Positions 8,558 through 17,562 of a stretch of 64,000 bases of DNA are shown here, piece by piece. A program made the position numbers and the translations under genes. Numbering within the stretch: position 1 is the first letter of the stretch; each line of letters begins with the position of its first letter. Source of the stretch: JALYXV01 sp963791545 (GTDB lineage: Bacteria > Actinomycetota > Acidimicrobiia > Acidimicrobiales > Palsa-688); NCBI GenBank assembly GCA_963791545.1, contig CAWBSR010000015.1, forward strand, positions 186,001 to 250,000, written 5' to 3'. The notes beneath the pieces are model-generated. The model did not search any database and was not told the DNA's origin. It saw nothing but the letters and a program-made list of their open reading frames with translations.

Positions 8558-8817
8558 GGACCGCCCGTGAGGACCGCCCCGCAAGACCACCCCGGATGAC
8601 CGCCCCGTGAGCACCGCCCCGGATGACCACCCCGTGAGCACCGCCCCGGATGACCGCCCCGTGAGCACCACCCCGGATGACCGCCCCGTGAGCACCGCCC
8701 CGGATGACCGCCCCGTGAGCACCGCCCCGGATGACCACCCCGTGAGCACCGCCCCGGATGACCACCCCGTGAGGACCGCCCGTAAGGACTCCCGATGAGT
8801 CCCGAGAGGAACGCCCC
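8554..8817 (+). repeat. 27-bp minisatellite filling the mreD-mrdA junction
   Basis: From 8607 to 8768 there are six copies of a 27-bp unit that begins GTGAGCACCGCCCCGGATGA, differing only at a few bases (CCACCCC or CCGCCCC ends, one ACC for GCC). Decayed units flank this core on both sides, from the mreD stop codon to the mrdA start. The unit is a multiple of three, so one forward frame is open (VSTAPDDRP repeated) and all three reverse frames are open; these are consequences of the repeat, not evidence of genes. Each unit carries a GTGAGC start-like sequence like that at the real mrdA start (CCCCGTGAGC, 8814-8823), suggesting expansion of a stop/start junction. Confidence 0.92.
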
Positions 8818-10773
8818 GTGAGCGCCCAGGCCGACGTTCCGTCGCCCCAGGTACGCCTCACGGTGCTGGCGGTGGTGATCGTGTGCCTCTTCGGAGCCCT
8901 GTTCGCCCGGTTGTGGTTCCTCCAGGTGATCAACGAACCCAAGGCTCAGGCGGCCGCCCAGGACAACTCGGTCCGCCTCGTCTACACCCCTGCCCCGCGG
9001 GGCCGCATTCTCGACCGCAACGGCAAGGTGATCGTGGACAACACCGTCTCGGAGGTGGTCACCATCAGCCGGGTCACCGCGGTCCGCGAGCCCGAGGTCA
9101 TCAGCCGCTTGGCCCTCCTGCTCAACGTCTCCAACGACGAACTTCTGCAGCGGGTCAACGACAAGCGCTACAGCCCCTACGTGCCGGTCCCCATGGCGGT
9201 CAATGTCCAGGCCCCCGTGGTGGTGTACCTCCGCGAGCACCAGGCGGAGTTCCCGGGCGTGGCGGTGCAGGCCATCGCCGAGCGCTCCTACCCCTTCGGC
9301 ACCGTGGCCGCCAACGTGCTCGGCTACGTGGGCCAGATCAGCGGCTCGGAGCTCACCCCGGCCCGCAAGCGCCAGGGATATCAGGCCGACGACCAGATCG
9401 GCAAGGTCGGCGTCGAGGCCGCCTACGAGGATGCTTTCCGGGGCAAGCCCGGGCTCACCAAGCTCCAGGTGAACTCGCACGGCCAGGTGATCGGGGTGCT
9501 CTCGTCGGAGCCTCCGGTGCAGGGCCGTGATGTCTGGCTCTCGGTCGATATCAACATCCAGAAGCTGGCCGAGGAGTCGCTCTCCCAGGGCCTGGCTGCG
9601 GCTCGGCTCAACAGCGACCGGGGGGCCGGGGGCCCGGGGCACACCTTCGCCGCCCCCGGCGGTGCGGTAGTCGTCATGAGCCCGACCGACGGGTCGGTGC
9701 TGGCGCTGGCCACCAACCCGACCTACAACCCCCAGGACTTCGTCGGCGGCATCAGCCAGGCCAAGTTCGTCCAGTACCTGAACGACTCCGGCCGCCCGTT
9801 GAACGACCGGACCATCCAGGGCCAGTACGCCCCCGGCTCCACCTTCAAGCTGACCACCGCGGTGGCGGGCCTGCAAACGGGCATCATCACCCCGACCCAG
9901 TACTTCAACGACCGGGGCTTCCTCCAGGTCGGCAAGCTGCAATGCAACCCGAGGTTCCAGGTCGCGGGGTGCTTCAACAACGACAACCACCAGGTCTACG
10001 GGCAAGTCAACCTGACCCGGGCCATCACGGTTTCCAGTGACGCCTACTTTTACCAAATCGGCGCCACCTTCTGGAACGAGAACGGCAAGCTCGGCCAGGA
10101 CGGTCTGCAGAACGTGGCCCGTCAGTTCGGGTTCGGCAGCCCCACGGGCATCCCGCTGCCCAACGAGGGCGCCGGTCGTGTCCCCGACCCGGCCAGCCGG
10201 GCCAAGGAGCACGCCCAGTACCCCAAGGTCTTCACCGAGGGCCACTGGTTCACAGGTGACAACGTCAACACCGCCATCGGCCAGGGCGAGGTGGCCGTGA
10301 CGCCGCTGCAGCTCGCCAACGCCTACGCCACCTTCGCCAACGGGGGCACGGTGTGGACACCCCAGATCGCCCTCAAGACCACCGATCAGCAGGGCAAGGT
10401 CCTGCAGCAGCTGGCGCCGCTGGCCAAGGGCCACGTCGACATCCAGCCATTGTGGCGCGACGCCATGCTGGCCGGCTTCGAGGGCGTGACCTCGGCCGGC
10501 GACGGAACGGCCCACAATGCCTTCACCGGCTTTCCGCTCAACCAGTACCCGGTGGCGGGCAAGACCGGCACCGCCCAGGTGCAGGGCAGGGACCCGACTT
10601 CGCTGTTCGTTTCCTTCGCTCCCGCGACGAGCCCCCAGTTCGTGGTGGAAGCGGTCATGGAGGAGTCGGGCTACGGTGCCGATGCTGCGGCACCGGTCGT
10701 GCGGCGGATCTACGACGGCCTGTTCAACCTGACCCCGGGCCAGGTTGTCATTGGGCTTGGAGGAAAGGACTGA
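8818..10773 (+). CDS. mrdA: Penicillin-binding protein 2, elongasome transpeptidase
   Basis: PBP2 cross-links peptidoglycan during elongation with RodA. The 651-residue protein has a short cytoplasmic N terminus, one membrane anchor (LTVLAVVIVCLFGALFA, about residues 13-29), a dimerisation/pedestal domain opening with PRGRILDRNG, and a C-terminal transpeptidase domain. The catalytic motifs are SxxK at Ser341-Thr-Phe-Lys344 (PGSTFK), SSD at 406-408 and KTG at Lys582-584. The start is GTG at 8818, immediately after the minisatellite; the Shine-Dalgarno is probably GAGAGGAA just upstream. rodA follows after 2 bp, so the glycosyltransferase and transpeptidase are translationally coupled. Confidence 0.95.
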   Translation: MSAQADVPSPQVRLTVLAVVIVCLFGALFARLWFLQVINEPKAQAAAQDNSVRLVYTPAPRGRILDRNGKVIVDNTVSEVVTISRVTAVREPEVISRLALLLNVSNDELLQRVNDKRYSPYVPVPMAVNVQAPVVVYLREHQAEFPGVAVQAIAERSYPFGTVAANVLGYVGQISGSELTPARKRQGYQADDQIGKVGVEAAYEDAFRGKPGLTKLQVNSHGQVIGVLSSEPPVQGRDVWLSVDINIQKLAEESLSQGLAAARLNSDRGAGGPGHTFAAPGGAVVVMSPTDGSVLALATNPTYNPQDFVGGISQAKFVQYLNDSGRPLNDRTIQGQYAPGSTFKLTTAVAGLQTGIITPTQYFNDRGFLQVGKLQCNPRFQVAGCFNNDNHQVYGQVNLTRAITVSSDAYFYQIGATFWNENGKLGQDGLQNVARQFGFGSPTGIPLPNEGAGRVPDPASRAKEHAQYPKVFTEGHWFTGDNVNTAIGQGEVAVTPLQLANAYATFANGGTVWTPQIALKTTDQQGKVLQQLAPLAKGHVDIQPLWRDAMLAGFEGVTSAGDGTAHNAFTGFPLNQYPVAGKTGTAQVQGRDPTSLFVSFAPATSPQFVVEAVMEESGYGADAAAPVVRRIYDGLFNLTPGQVVIGLGGKD

Positions 10774-10775
10774 AC

Positions 10776-11936
10776 GTGGCTTCCATCGCGGTACCCCGGC
10801 GGGCGGCGGGCATCTCGGGGTCGGCACGGAGAACCCCCGCCGCCGCCTGGCGTCACGTCGATGTCGGCCTCGCCCTGGCGACCGTCGGCGTCGCCTTCTT
10901 CGGCCTGCTCATGATCTACAGCGCCACCCGCGACAAGCTGGTGGCCCAGGGCCTCGACCCCGGGTATTACCTGAAGCGTCAGACTGCCTTCGTCCTGGTG
11001 GGTGTCGTGGTGATGGCCGTGGCGGCGTCCATCGACTACCGCCGACTGCGGGATTTCGCTCCGGTGTTGTACGTGGGCAGCGTGCTCGCCCTCCTGGCGA
11101 TCATGACGCCGCTGGGCAAGCGCAGCAAGGGTGCCCAGGCATGGTTCCAAATCGGCGCTTACCAGTTGGAGCCCTCGGAGTTCGCCAAGATCGCCCTGAT
11201 CGTGGCCCTGGCCGCCATTTGCGCCAACTACAAGGGCCGGCTGGGGGGCCGGGAGCTGGCCATCATCCTGGGCCTGGCGGCAGTGCCCTTCGCCCTGATC
11301 TACCGCCAGCCCGACCTCGGGACCGCCCTGGTGCTGGCCGCCATCCTCTTCGGGGTGTTGCTCGTCGGGGGCCTGCAAGGGCGGCACCTGGCGGTGCTGG
11401 CCGGGGTGGGGCTGCTCGGCGTGACCGCGGTGCTCCATTTCGGGGTCCTCCACCAGTACCAGAAGGACCGGCTTACGGCATTCCTCGACTCCAGCAGCAA
11501 GGTGACGGCCACTTACAACCTCAACCAGTCCAAGATCGCGGTCAGCTCGGGCGGCGTCTTGGGCAAGGGCCTGTTCAAGGGAACCCAGACCAACCTGTCC
11601 TACGTGCCCGAACAGCAGACCGACTTCATCTTCACCGCGGTCGGCGAACAGCTGGGTCTCGTGGGTTCGGTGCTGCTCTTGAGCTTGTTCGTGCTCATGG
11701 TGTGGCGGGTGTGGCGAGCCGCGACCACCGCCCGCGACGCCACCGGCACCCTGATCTGCGTGGGGGTGCTGGCCATGCTGGTCTTCCAGGTCTTCGAGAA
11801 CATGGGCATGACGATGGGCATCATGCCCATCGCGGGCATCCCGCTGCCGTTTATGAGCTACGGCGGTTCCGCCATGGTGTGCTCGTTCGCGGCCATCGGA
11901 CTGGTCCTGAACGTCCAGATGCGCCGCTATAGCTGA
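10776..11936 (+). CDS. rodA: SEDS peptidoglycan glycosyltransferase RodA
   Basis: RodA polymerises lipid II into glycan strands in the elongation machinery. The start is GTG 10776, 2 bp after the mrdA stop, with GGAGGAAAGG at 10759-10768 as ribosome site; the upstream open frame belongs to an mrdA shadow. The 386 residues contain about ten membrane helices and SEDS signatures: FGLLMIYSATRD near the start, YRQPDLGTALVLAA with the conserved Asp of the large loop region, QQTDFIFTAVGEQLG, and the C-terminal GIPLPFMSYGGSAM. The N-terminal 30 residues are basic and cytoplasmic. It closes the mre cluster; the next gene starts 80 bp on. Confidence 0.95.
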   Translation: MASIAVPRRAAGISGSARRTPAAAWRHVDVGLALATVGVAFFGLLMIYSATRDKLVAQGLDPGYYLKRQTAFVLVGVVVMAVAASIDYRRLRDFAPVLYVGSVLALLAIMTPLGKRSKGAQAWFQIGAYQLEPSEFAKIALIVALAAICANYKGRLGGRELAIILGLAAVPFALIYRQPDLGTALVLAAILFGVLLVGGLQGRHLAVLAGVGLLGVTAVLHFGVLHQYQKDRLTAFLDSSSKVTATYNLNQSKIAVSSGGVLGKGLFKGTQTNLSYVPEQQTDFIFTAVGEQLGLVGSVLLLSLFVLMVWRVWRAATTARDATGTLICVGVLAMLVFQVFENMGMTMGIMPIAGIPLPFMSYGGSAMVCSFAAIGLVLNVQMRRYS

Positions 11937-12016
11937 CCGCTGATGCGGGCCGCGCCCATCCAACCGGGGGCTCGCCGAGGGCTATCAGGGGTGCCCCGGC
12001 TACACTGGAGCGGGAC

Positions 12017-13999
12017 ATGACCAGCCTTTGGCCGAGCATCGAGCCGCTCCTCGCCCACGTACAGAAGCCGGCTCGCTACATCGGCTGCGAGGACGGGATG
12101 GTTAGCCCGCCGCCCGCGCCGGGGCAGGGCCGGGTCGACTGGTTGCTCCTGTACCCCGACAGCTACGAGATCGGCCTGCCCAACCAGGGCCTCCAAATCC
12201 TCTACGAGCTGCTGAACGAGCATCCTGGGAGTGCCGCCGAGCGGTCGTACGCCCCCTGGGTCGACATGGAAGCGGCCATGCGGAAGCGGGGAGTGCCCCT
12301 CTTCTCGGTCGACACCCACCGCCCCGCCGGTGAGTTCGACCTGCTGGCGTTCAACCTGTCGGCCGAGCTGGTCTACACCAACGTCCTCAACTGCATCGAC
12401 CTGGCCGGCGTGCCCGTGCGGGCCGAACAGCGCGACGAGAGCCACCCGCTCGTGGCGGCGGGCGGCCACTGCACCTTCAACCCCGAGCCCCTGGCCGACT
12501 TCGTCGACCTGTTCGTGATCGGCGACGGCGAAGAAGTGGTGACCGAGGTCTCCGAAGTGGTGGGGGAGTGGAAACGAGACCCGGGCCGGGCCACGCCCGG
12601 GTCCCGGGGCCGCCTTCTCAGAAATCTGGCCTCGGTCCCGGGGGTCTACGTCCCGTCCATGTACCACGTCGAGTACGACGGCCCCCGTTTGGTCGCGATC
12701 CGGCCCCGGTATCCCGACGTGCCCGCCCAGGTCCAGAAACGCACCATCGCCGACCTGGCCGCCTGGCCCTACCCCAAGCACCAGCTGGTCCCGCTCACCG
12801 AGGTCGTCCACGACCGGCTGAACGTGGAGATCTTCCGGGGCTGCACCCGGGGTTGCCGGTTCTGCCAGGCCGGGATGATCACCCGGCCGGTGCGGGAGCG
12901 CCCGGCCGAGCAGGTCTCCCGGATGGTGCGCGACGGCCTGCGTCGCACCGGCTACGACGAGGTCAGCCTGACGTCGCTGTCCAGCGCCGACTACTCGGGG
13001 ATCAAAGAAGCAGTCGGCGGGATCATCGGCGACCCCATGTGCACCGGCCAGGCGGCGGTCAGTCCCGTCTCGGTGAGCCTGCCCAGCCTCCGCGTGGACG
13101 CCTTCACGGTGGGCATCGCCAACGAGCTCCAGAAGGCCCGGCGCACCGGTTTGACCTTCGCCCCCGAGGCGGGAACCTGGCGGATGCGCCAGGTCATCAA
13201 CAAGCTGATCACCGAGGAAGACCTCTACGGCGCGGTCGATTCCGCCTTTTCCCAGGGCTGGCGGCGGGTCAAGCTGTACTTCCTCACCGGGCTGCCGACC
13301 GAGACCGACGCCGACACCCTCGGCATCGCGGAGCTGGCCCGCAACTGTGTGGCGGTGGGCCGCCGCCACACCAAGGCCACGTCGGTGACGGCCTCCGTCG
13401 GCGGGTTCGTGCCCAAGCCCCAGACCCCGTTCCAGTGGTTCGGCCAGGTCGGCGTGGCCGAGCTCCAGCGCCGCATCAACCTCCTCCGCGATGCCACCAA
13501 GGGGGAAAAAGGGATCCAGATGCGCTGGCACGACCCGCGGGCCACCCTGGCCGAGGGGATTGCCAGCCGGGGCGATCGGCGGGTGGGCGCCGCCATCGAA
13601 GATGTCTGGCGGGCCGGGGGGACCTTCCAGGAGTGGTCGGAGTATTTCGATCTATCCCTCTGGGAGGCGGCTATGGCCGCCCATGGCCTGTCGATCGACT
13701 GGTACGTCGAGCGCCACCGCCAAAGCGACGAGGTCCTGCCCTGGGACCACATCTCGGCGGGCCTGCACCGGGATTTCCTCTGGCAGGACTGGCGCGACGC
13801 CTTGAACGAGTACGGCCTGCCCGATTGCCGGTGGACGCCGTGTTACGACTGCGGGGCGTGCACCGAGTACGGGATCGAGCACGTGGTGGCCTCCCCCGTC
13901 CCCCCCGCCGGTGGCAGCCAGGGCACAGGTCAGGATCTGGCAACGGGCGGCTTCGTGCCCGTGACGCTGCTCGCGGCTCGAAGTGGGGGGGCCCGGTGA
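12017..13999 (+). CDS. TIGR03960-family radical SAM protein with B12-binding-like N-terminal domain
   Basis: This 660-residue protein has the layout of the TIGR03960 family: an N-terminal cobalamin-binding-like domain (LLLYPDSYEIGLPNQGLQ near 38-55) and a radical SAM barrel with the cluster motif Cys276-xxx-Cys280-xx-Cys283 in FRGCTRGCRFCQAGM. A C-terminal Cys group is present as CYDCGACTEYG. Its reaction is not established to my knowledge; the steady linkage to the next gene (TIGR03936) and RNase E/G suggests RNA or ribosome modification, which is inference. ATG start at 12017. It overlaps the next gene by 4 bases (GTGA), so the two are translated together. Confidence 0.9.
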   Translation: MTSLWPSIEPLLAHVQKPARYIGCEDGMVSPPPAPGQGRVDWLLLYPDSYEIGLPNQGLQILYELLNEHPGSAAERSYAPWVDMEAAMRKRGVPLFSVDTHRPAGEFDLLAFNLSAELVYTNVLNCIDLAGVPVRAEQRDESHPLVAAGGHCTFNPEPLADFVDLFVIGDGEEVVTEVSEVVGEWKRDPGRATPGSRGRLLRNLASVPGVYVPSMYHVEYDGPRLVAIRPRYPDVPAQVQKRTIADLAAWPYPKHQLVPLTEVVHDRLNVEIFRGCTRGCRFCQAGMITRPVRERPAEQVSRMVRDGLRRTGYDEVSLTSLSSADYSGIKEAVGGIIGDPMCTGQAAVSPVSVSLPSLRVDAFTVGIANELQKARRTGLTFAPEAGTWRMRQVINKLITEEDLYGAVDSAFSQGWRRVKLYFLTGLPTETDADTLGIAELARNCVAVGRRHTKATSVTASVGGFVPKPQTPFQWFGQVGVAELQRRINLLRDATKGEKGIQMRWHDPRATLAEGIASRGDRRVGAAIEDVWRAGGTFQEWSEYFDLSLWEAAMAAHGLSIDWYVERHRQSDEVLPWDHISAGLHRDFLWQDWRDALNEYGLPDCRWTPCYDCGACTEYGIEHVVASPVPPAGGSQGTGQDLATGGFVPVTLLAARSGGAR

Positions 14000-14745
14000 G
14001 CCGGCTGAGGATCCGTTTTGCCAAGTTGGGAAAGGTTCGCTGGACCAGTCATCGCGACACCGCCCGGATGTGGGAACGGGCGTTTCGCCGGATCAATCTT
14101 CCGCTCGCCTATTCGAACGGATTCTCGCCCCGGCCCCGGGTTAGCTTCGGCCTGGCCCTGTCCACCGGCTACGAATCGGTAGCCGAATACCTCGACATCG
14201 AGTTGAACGACACCCCACCCGAGGGCGGCGCTCCTCAACTTGACCTCGAGGGTTTGACCACCGGCCTGTCGGCCGCCCTGCCGGAGGGCGTTGACGTCCT
14301 CGCCATCGCGGCGTGCCAGGACCGGTCGCAGTCCCTGCAGGAAGAGGTCACCGTCTGCACCTGGCGCCTGGCGGTGGCCCCCGTGGAACCGGGTGCGCTT
14401 CTACCCGACGTAGGCCTCCGGGTGAGCCGGCTACTGGCCGCCGATTCCCTCGTGATCACCCGCACCCGCAAGGGCCGGGCCGTGACCGAGGACATCCGGC
14501 CCGCCATCCGCGCCGTCCGCCTGGTCGACGTGACCTCCGACGGCGCCTGGCTGGAGTGCGACCTGGCGACCCAGCCCCGCAGCCTCCGCCCCACCGAGCT
14601 GGTGGCCGCGCTGGGACCCGACGTCGAGGAGCGGTTTGTCCGCAGGCTTCACCAATGGATCGAGCGCGACGGCGCGCGGTGGGAGCCTCTGGCGGCTCCG
14701 CTCGCGGCGACGGACGCGCCGCACGCTTTGGAGCGTGCGTCATGA
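13996..14745 (+). CDS. TIGR03936-family partner (DUF2344) of the radical SAM protein
   Basis: The start is GTG 13996, overlapping the radical SAM stop (GTGA). The 249 residues match the TIGR03936/DUF2344 family, seen as KLGKVRWTSHRDTARMWERA at 10-29 (quoted at the limit), followed by YSNGFSPRPRVSFGLALSTG. In other organisms this domain is fused to the C terminus of the radical SAM protein; here it is a separate, coupled gene. The function is unknown. No cysteine cluster or catalytic signature is obvious. The C-terminal half is less conserved and ends in a short Ala-rich tail. It ends 15 bp before the RNase E/G start. Confidence 0.85.
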   Translation: MSRLRIRFAKLGKVRWTSHRDTARMWERAFRRINLPLAYSNGFSPRPRVSFGLALSTGYESVAEYLDIELNDTPPEGGAPQLDLEGLTTGLSAALPEGVDVLAIAACQDRSQSLQEEVTVCTWRLAVAPVEPGALLPDVGLRVSRLLAADSLVITRTRKGRAVTEDIRPAIRAVRLVDVTSDGAWLECDLATQPRSLRPTELVAALGPDVEERFVRRLHQWIERDGARWEPLAAPLAATDAPHALERAS

Positions 14746-14760
14746 GAAGGGAACACCACC

Positions 14761-16905
14761 ATGTCCGACGCACTACCCGACCGCCCGGCGAGCGGGGACG
14801 GCCCGCCGCCCGGGGCGCCTCGCCCGGCCCCGGACGCCTCCGCCGCCACTGACCCCGCCCCAGAGGGGGGCTCCGCCACTGGCGTGGGAGCTCCGGCCCG
14901 GCGCCGCCGCCGCGGGTCGCGGGGCGGCCGCAACCGGGCCCGCTCCGCAGGGTCGGGTATCTCCGCCACCCCAGGGGCGCCGGACGCCTCGGATGCAGCC
15001 GCGAACGACAGTGCCGCGGAGTCGGTAACGGGCGACCGTCCACCCGAGGCCGCGGCGCCCCAGGCGCCTATCCCTCTTCCTGTCAAGCCCAAGATCGGCG
15101 ACAGCCGCCCCGCCCCCACCACTAACGGTCCTGCGACGTCACTGACGCCGGGTCGGGCCGGGCGCGGCGCCAAGGCCGGAGACGGTGCTGGGCCCAACGG
15201 GATTGGCGGTCGGGCTCCGGGCCGTGGCCGTGCGGGGTCAGGAGCGGGAACTGGAGGCTCGGCCCCGGCCCGCTCGGGGGCCGATGGACCGGCCCCTGCG
15301 GAATCGGGCCGGGACAGCTCCCACCAGGGTGCTCGTGACGGCGCCCGGGAGAGTTCCCGTGAGGGGTCCCGCTCGCGTGGCGGTTCGGGGTCGCGGGCCG
15401 GAAGCGGGGCGTGGCCGGGGGGCGAGTCCGACGGCGGGTCGGCCGCCGACGAGAGCGCCGAGGGACGACGCCGCCGGCGGCGGGGCGGGCGGTCAGGTCG
15501 GGGTCCGAGCAGTGACCGCGGTGACGATCGGGCCGTCGAGGATTCGGAGATCGACCCCGAGACCCTGGAGCGGCGTCGGGGCCGGGAGCGCAAGGGGCGA
15601 CCGGTGGGCCGCTACCTGATGCTCGTCCATGTCCAACCCAACGCCACCCAGATCGCGGTTCTGGAAGGCCGCTCGCTGATCGAGCACTACGTCTCCCGGC
15701 CCGCCGACGACGCCATCCAGATCGACGGCAATATCTACCTTGGGCGGGTCCAGAATGTGCTCCCCGGGATGGAGGCCGCCTTCGTCGACATCGGCACCCC
15801 GAAGAACGCGGTGTTGTACCGCGGCGATGTGCGCTATGACCAGGAGGACCTGGAGTCCGACGGCGGAGGCCGGTCGGGTCGCGGTCGTGGTGGCGGCCCC
15901 CGTGAGACCCGAATCGAGCAGCTGCTGAAGGTCGGCCAGACGATCGTCTGCCAGGTCACCAAGAATCCCATCGGGACCAAGGGGGCCCGATTGAGCCAGG
16001 AGGTGTCCCTCCCGGGCCGCTTCGTGGTCCTGATCCCCGGCAGCGACACCTACGGCATCTCCAAGCGCCTCGCCGACGACGAGCGCAAGCGGCTCCGGCG
16101 CATCCTCGACGACATCCGGCCGCCCGGCCACGGTCTCATCGTGCGCACCGCGGCCGAGGGCGCGACCGTCGACGAATTGCGCCGGGACGTGGCCCGGCTG
16201 TTGCGCCAATGGGAGAACATCGACGCCCGAGCCAAGCGCTCCAAGGCGCCCGCCCTGCTGCACCGGGAGCCGGACATGGCGGTGCGGGTCATCCGGGAGG
16301 AGTTCAACAACGACTACCGCGGCGTCGTCATCGACGACCAGCAGTTGTTCGAGGAAGTGCGCGACTACGTCGCCAGCATCAGCCCCGACCTGGCCGACCG
16401 GGTCGAATACGCCGGCGACAGCGACAGCCCACTGCCGATCTTCGAGCGGTACCGAGTCCACGAGCAGGTCCACAAGGCCCTGGACCGCAAGGTGTGGCTG
16501 CCTTCGGGGGGGTCGCTGATCATCGAACGCACCGAGGCCCTCACCGTCATCGACGTCAACACGGGCAAGAACGTCGGTACCTCCAACCTGGAGGAGACGG
16601 TGTTCCGCAACAACCTGGAGGCAGCCGAGGAGATCGCCCGCCAGCTGCGGCTGCGCGATATCGGCGGCATCATCGTGATCGACTTCATCGATATGGAGAT
16701 CGCGGCCAACCGGGCCGAGGTGGCCCGTTCCTTCCGCGACGCCCTGGCCCGGGACAAGACGCGCACCCAGGTGTTCGACATCTCCGAGCTGGGCTTGATC
16801 GAAATGACGAGGAAGCGGGTCTCGGAGGGCCTGGTCGAATCTTTCTCGGAAACCTGCCCCACCTGCGGGGGCCGGGGAATCCTGCTGGACGAGGAACTCC
16901 TCTAA
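14761..16905 (+). CDS. rne: Ribonuclease E/G family endoribonuclease
   Basis: RNase E/G cleaves single-stranded AU-rich RNA in mRNA decay and rRNA maturation. The 714-residue protein has a disordered N-terminal extension of about 280 residues, rich in Gly, Ala, Arg and Ser (for example ARRRRRGSRGGRNRAR), as is usual in actinobacteria, where the catalytic domain is C-terminal. Then come the S1 RNA-binding domain (IYLGRVQNVLPGMEAAFVDI), the 5' sensor and the DNase-I-like core with metal-binding Asp598 (TVIDVNTGKN) and Asp641 (IIVIDFIDM). The zinc-link cysteines are Cys699 and Cys702 (CPTCGGRG). ATG start at 14761. rplU and rpmA follow, the conserved order. Confidence 0.93.
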   Translation: MSDALPDRPASGDGPPPGAPRPAPDASAATDPAPEGGSATGVGAPARRRRRGSRGGRNRARSAGSGISATPGAPDASDAAANDSAAESVTGDRPPEAAAPQAPIPLPVKPKIGDSRPAPTTNGPATSLTPGRAGRGAKAGDGAGPNGIGGRAPGRGRAGSGAGTGGSAPARSGADGPAPAESGRDSSHQGARDGARESSREGSRSRGGSGSRAGSGAWPGGESDGGSAADESAEGRRRRRRGGRSGRGPSSDRGDDRAVEDSEIDPETLERRRGRERKGRPVGRYLMLVHVQPNATQIAVLEGRSLIEHYVSRPADDAIQIDGNIYLGRVQNVLPGMEAAFVDIGTPKNAVLYRGDVRYDQEDLESDGGGRSGRGRGGGPRETRIEQLLKVGQTIVCQVTKNPIGTKGARLSQEVSLPGRFVVLIPGSDTYGISKRLADDERKRLRRILDDIRPPGHGLIVRTAAEGATVDELRRDVARLLRQWENIDARAKRSKAPALLHREPDMAVRVIREEFNNDYRGVVIDDQQLFEEVRDYVASISPDLADRVEYAGDSDSPLPIFERYRVHEQVHKALDRKVWLPSGGSLIIERTEALTVIDVNTGKNVGTSNLEETVFRNNLEAAEEIARQLRLRDIGGIIVIDFIDMEIAANRAEVARSFRDALARDKTRTQVFDISELGLIEMTRKRVSEGLVESFSETCPTCGGRGILLDEELL

Positions 16906-16910
16906 TCCGT

Positions 16911-16928
16911 CCCGCCCGGTCGGGCGGG
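16911..16928. terminator. Short GC hairpin between rne and rplU
   Basis: CCCGCCC and GGGCGGG pair around a GGTC loop, directly after the rne stop. There is no T tract, so termination would be weak; it may be an L21 leader hairpin. Downstream, TAAGAT (16942-16947) resembles a -10 element close to the rplU GTG, so rplU-rpmA may also have their own short-leader transcript. Confidence 0.45.
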
Positions 16929-16956
16929 CAACCTCCTCTGGTAAGATCTTCCTCTT

Positions 16957-17271
16957 GTGTATGCGGTGATCCGGACAGGTGGCAAGCAGGAACGAGTCGA
17001 GGAGGGCCAGACGTTGGCCGTCGAGCGGCTGGGTGCGGCCGAAGGGGCAGAAGTGACCTTCGAGCCGGTTCTGCTGGTAGATGGCGACACGGTTTTGGCC
17101 GGTCCCGGGGTGGCCGGCAGTCGGGTCGCGGCCCGAGTGGTCGGCGAGGCCAAGGGACCCAAGATCCACGGCTTCACCTACAAGAACAAGACCCGGGGTC
17201 GGAAGTCCTGGGGGCATCGCCAGCACTACACGACCATCGAGATCACCGGCATCACCACAGGCGAGGGTTAA
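16957..17271 (+). CDS. rplU: 50S ribosomal protein bL21
   Basis: bL21 binds 23S rRNA in the large subunit. The 104 residues are the normal length and carry the family pattern: MYAVIRTGGKQERVEEGQ at the N terminus, then V and K-rich strands, and the C-terminal signature FTYKNKTRGRKSWGHRQHYT with the basic loop that contacts rRNA. The start is GTG at 16957, fixed by the conserved first residue YAVI. rpmA starts 2 bp after its stop. It is in the conserved rne-rplU-rpmA-obgE string. Confidence 0.97.
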   Translation: MYAVIRTGGKQERVEEGQTLAVERLGAAEGAEVTFEPVLLVDGDTVLAGPGVAGSRVAARVVGEAKGPKIHGFTYKNKTRGRKSWGHRQHYTTIEITGITTGEG

Positions 17272-17273
17272 CC

Positions 17274-17546
17274 ATGTCGAAGACCAAGGGCGGCGGTTCC
17301 ACCCGAAACGGGCGCGATTCCAATGCCCAGCGACTCGGGGTGAAGGTGTTCGACGGTACCGAGGTGCTGGCCGGCGCCATCATCGTGCGCCAACGGGGCA
17401 CCCACTTCCACCCCGGTGACAACGTCGGCCGCGGGGGCGATGACACCCTGTTCGCGCTGGCCCCCGGCAAGGTGAAGTTTGCCAGCCGCAAGGGCCGCCG
17501 GCTGGTCGACATCGTCACTCCGGCCGAGGCTCCCGCCGAAGCCTGA
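17274..17546 (+). CDS. rpmA: 50S ribosomal protein bL27
   Basis: bL27 reaches towards the peptidyl-transferase centre. ATG at 17274, two bases after rplU, gives 90 residues with the family core GGGSTRNGRDSNAQRLGVK at 6-24, RQRGTHFHPGDNVGRGGDDTL (given here only by its ends RQRGTHFHPG and VGRGGDDTL) and FASRKGRRLVDI. The N terminus is MSKTKGGGS rather than the commoner MAHKKGGGS; there is no sign of the cleavable N-terminal extension seen in some Firmicutes. It ends 16 bp before the 3' end of the convergent M23-like gene, which separates it from obgE. Confidence 0.96.
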   Translation: MSKTKGGGSTRNGRDSNAQRLGVKVFDGTEVLAGAIIVRQRGTHFHPGDNVGRGGDDTLFALAPGKVKFASRKGRRLVDIVTPAEAPAEA

Positions 17547-17562
17547 TCTTCCCGACCGGATC

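Noticed and set aside
8607..8798. Plus-strand open frame of repeated VSTAPDDRP
   Set aside because: It is a by-product of the 27-bp minisatellite; all three minus-strand frames are also open there, so open frame is no evidence of a gene.
8488..10827. Very long minus-strand open frame across mreD and mrdA
   Set aside because: It is a high-GC shadow of mrdA and of the minisatellite, with no domain features.
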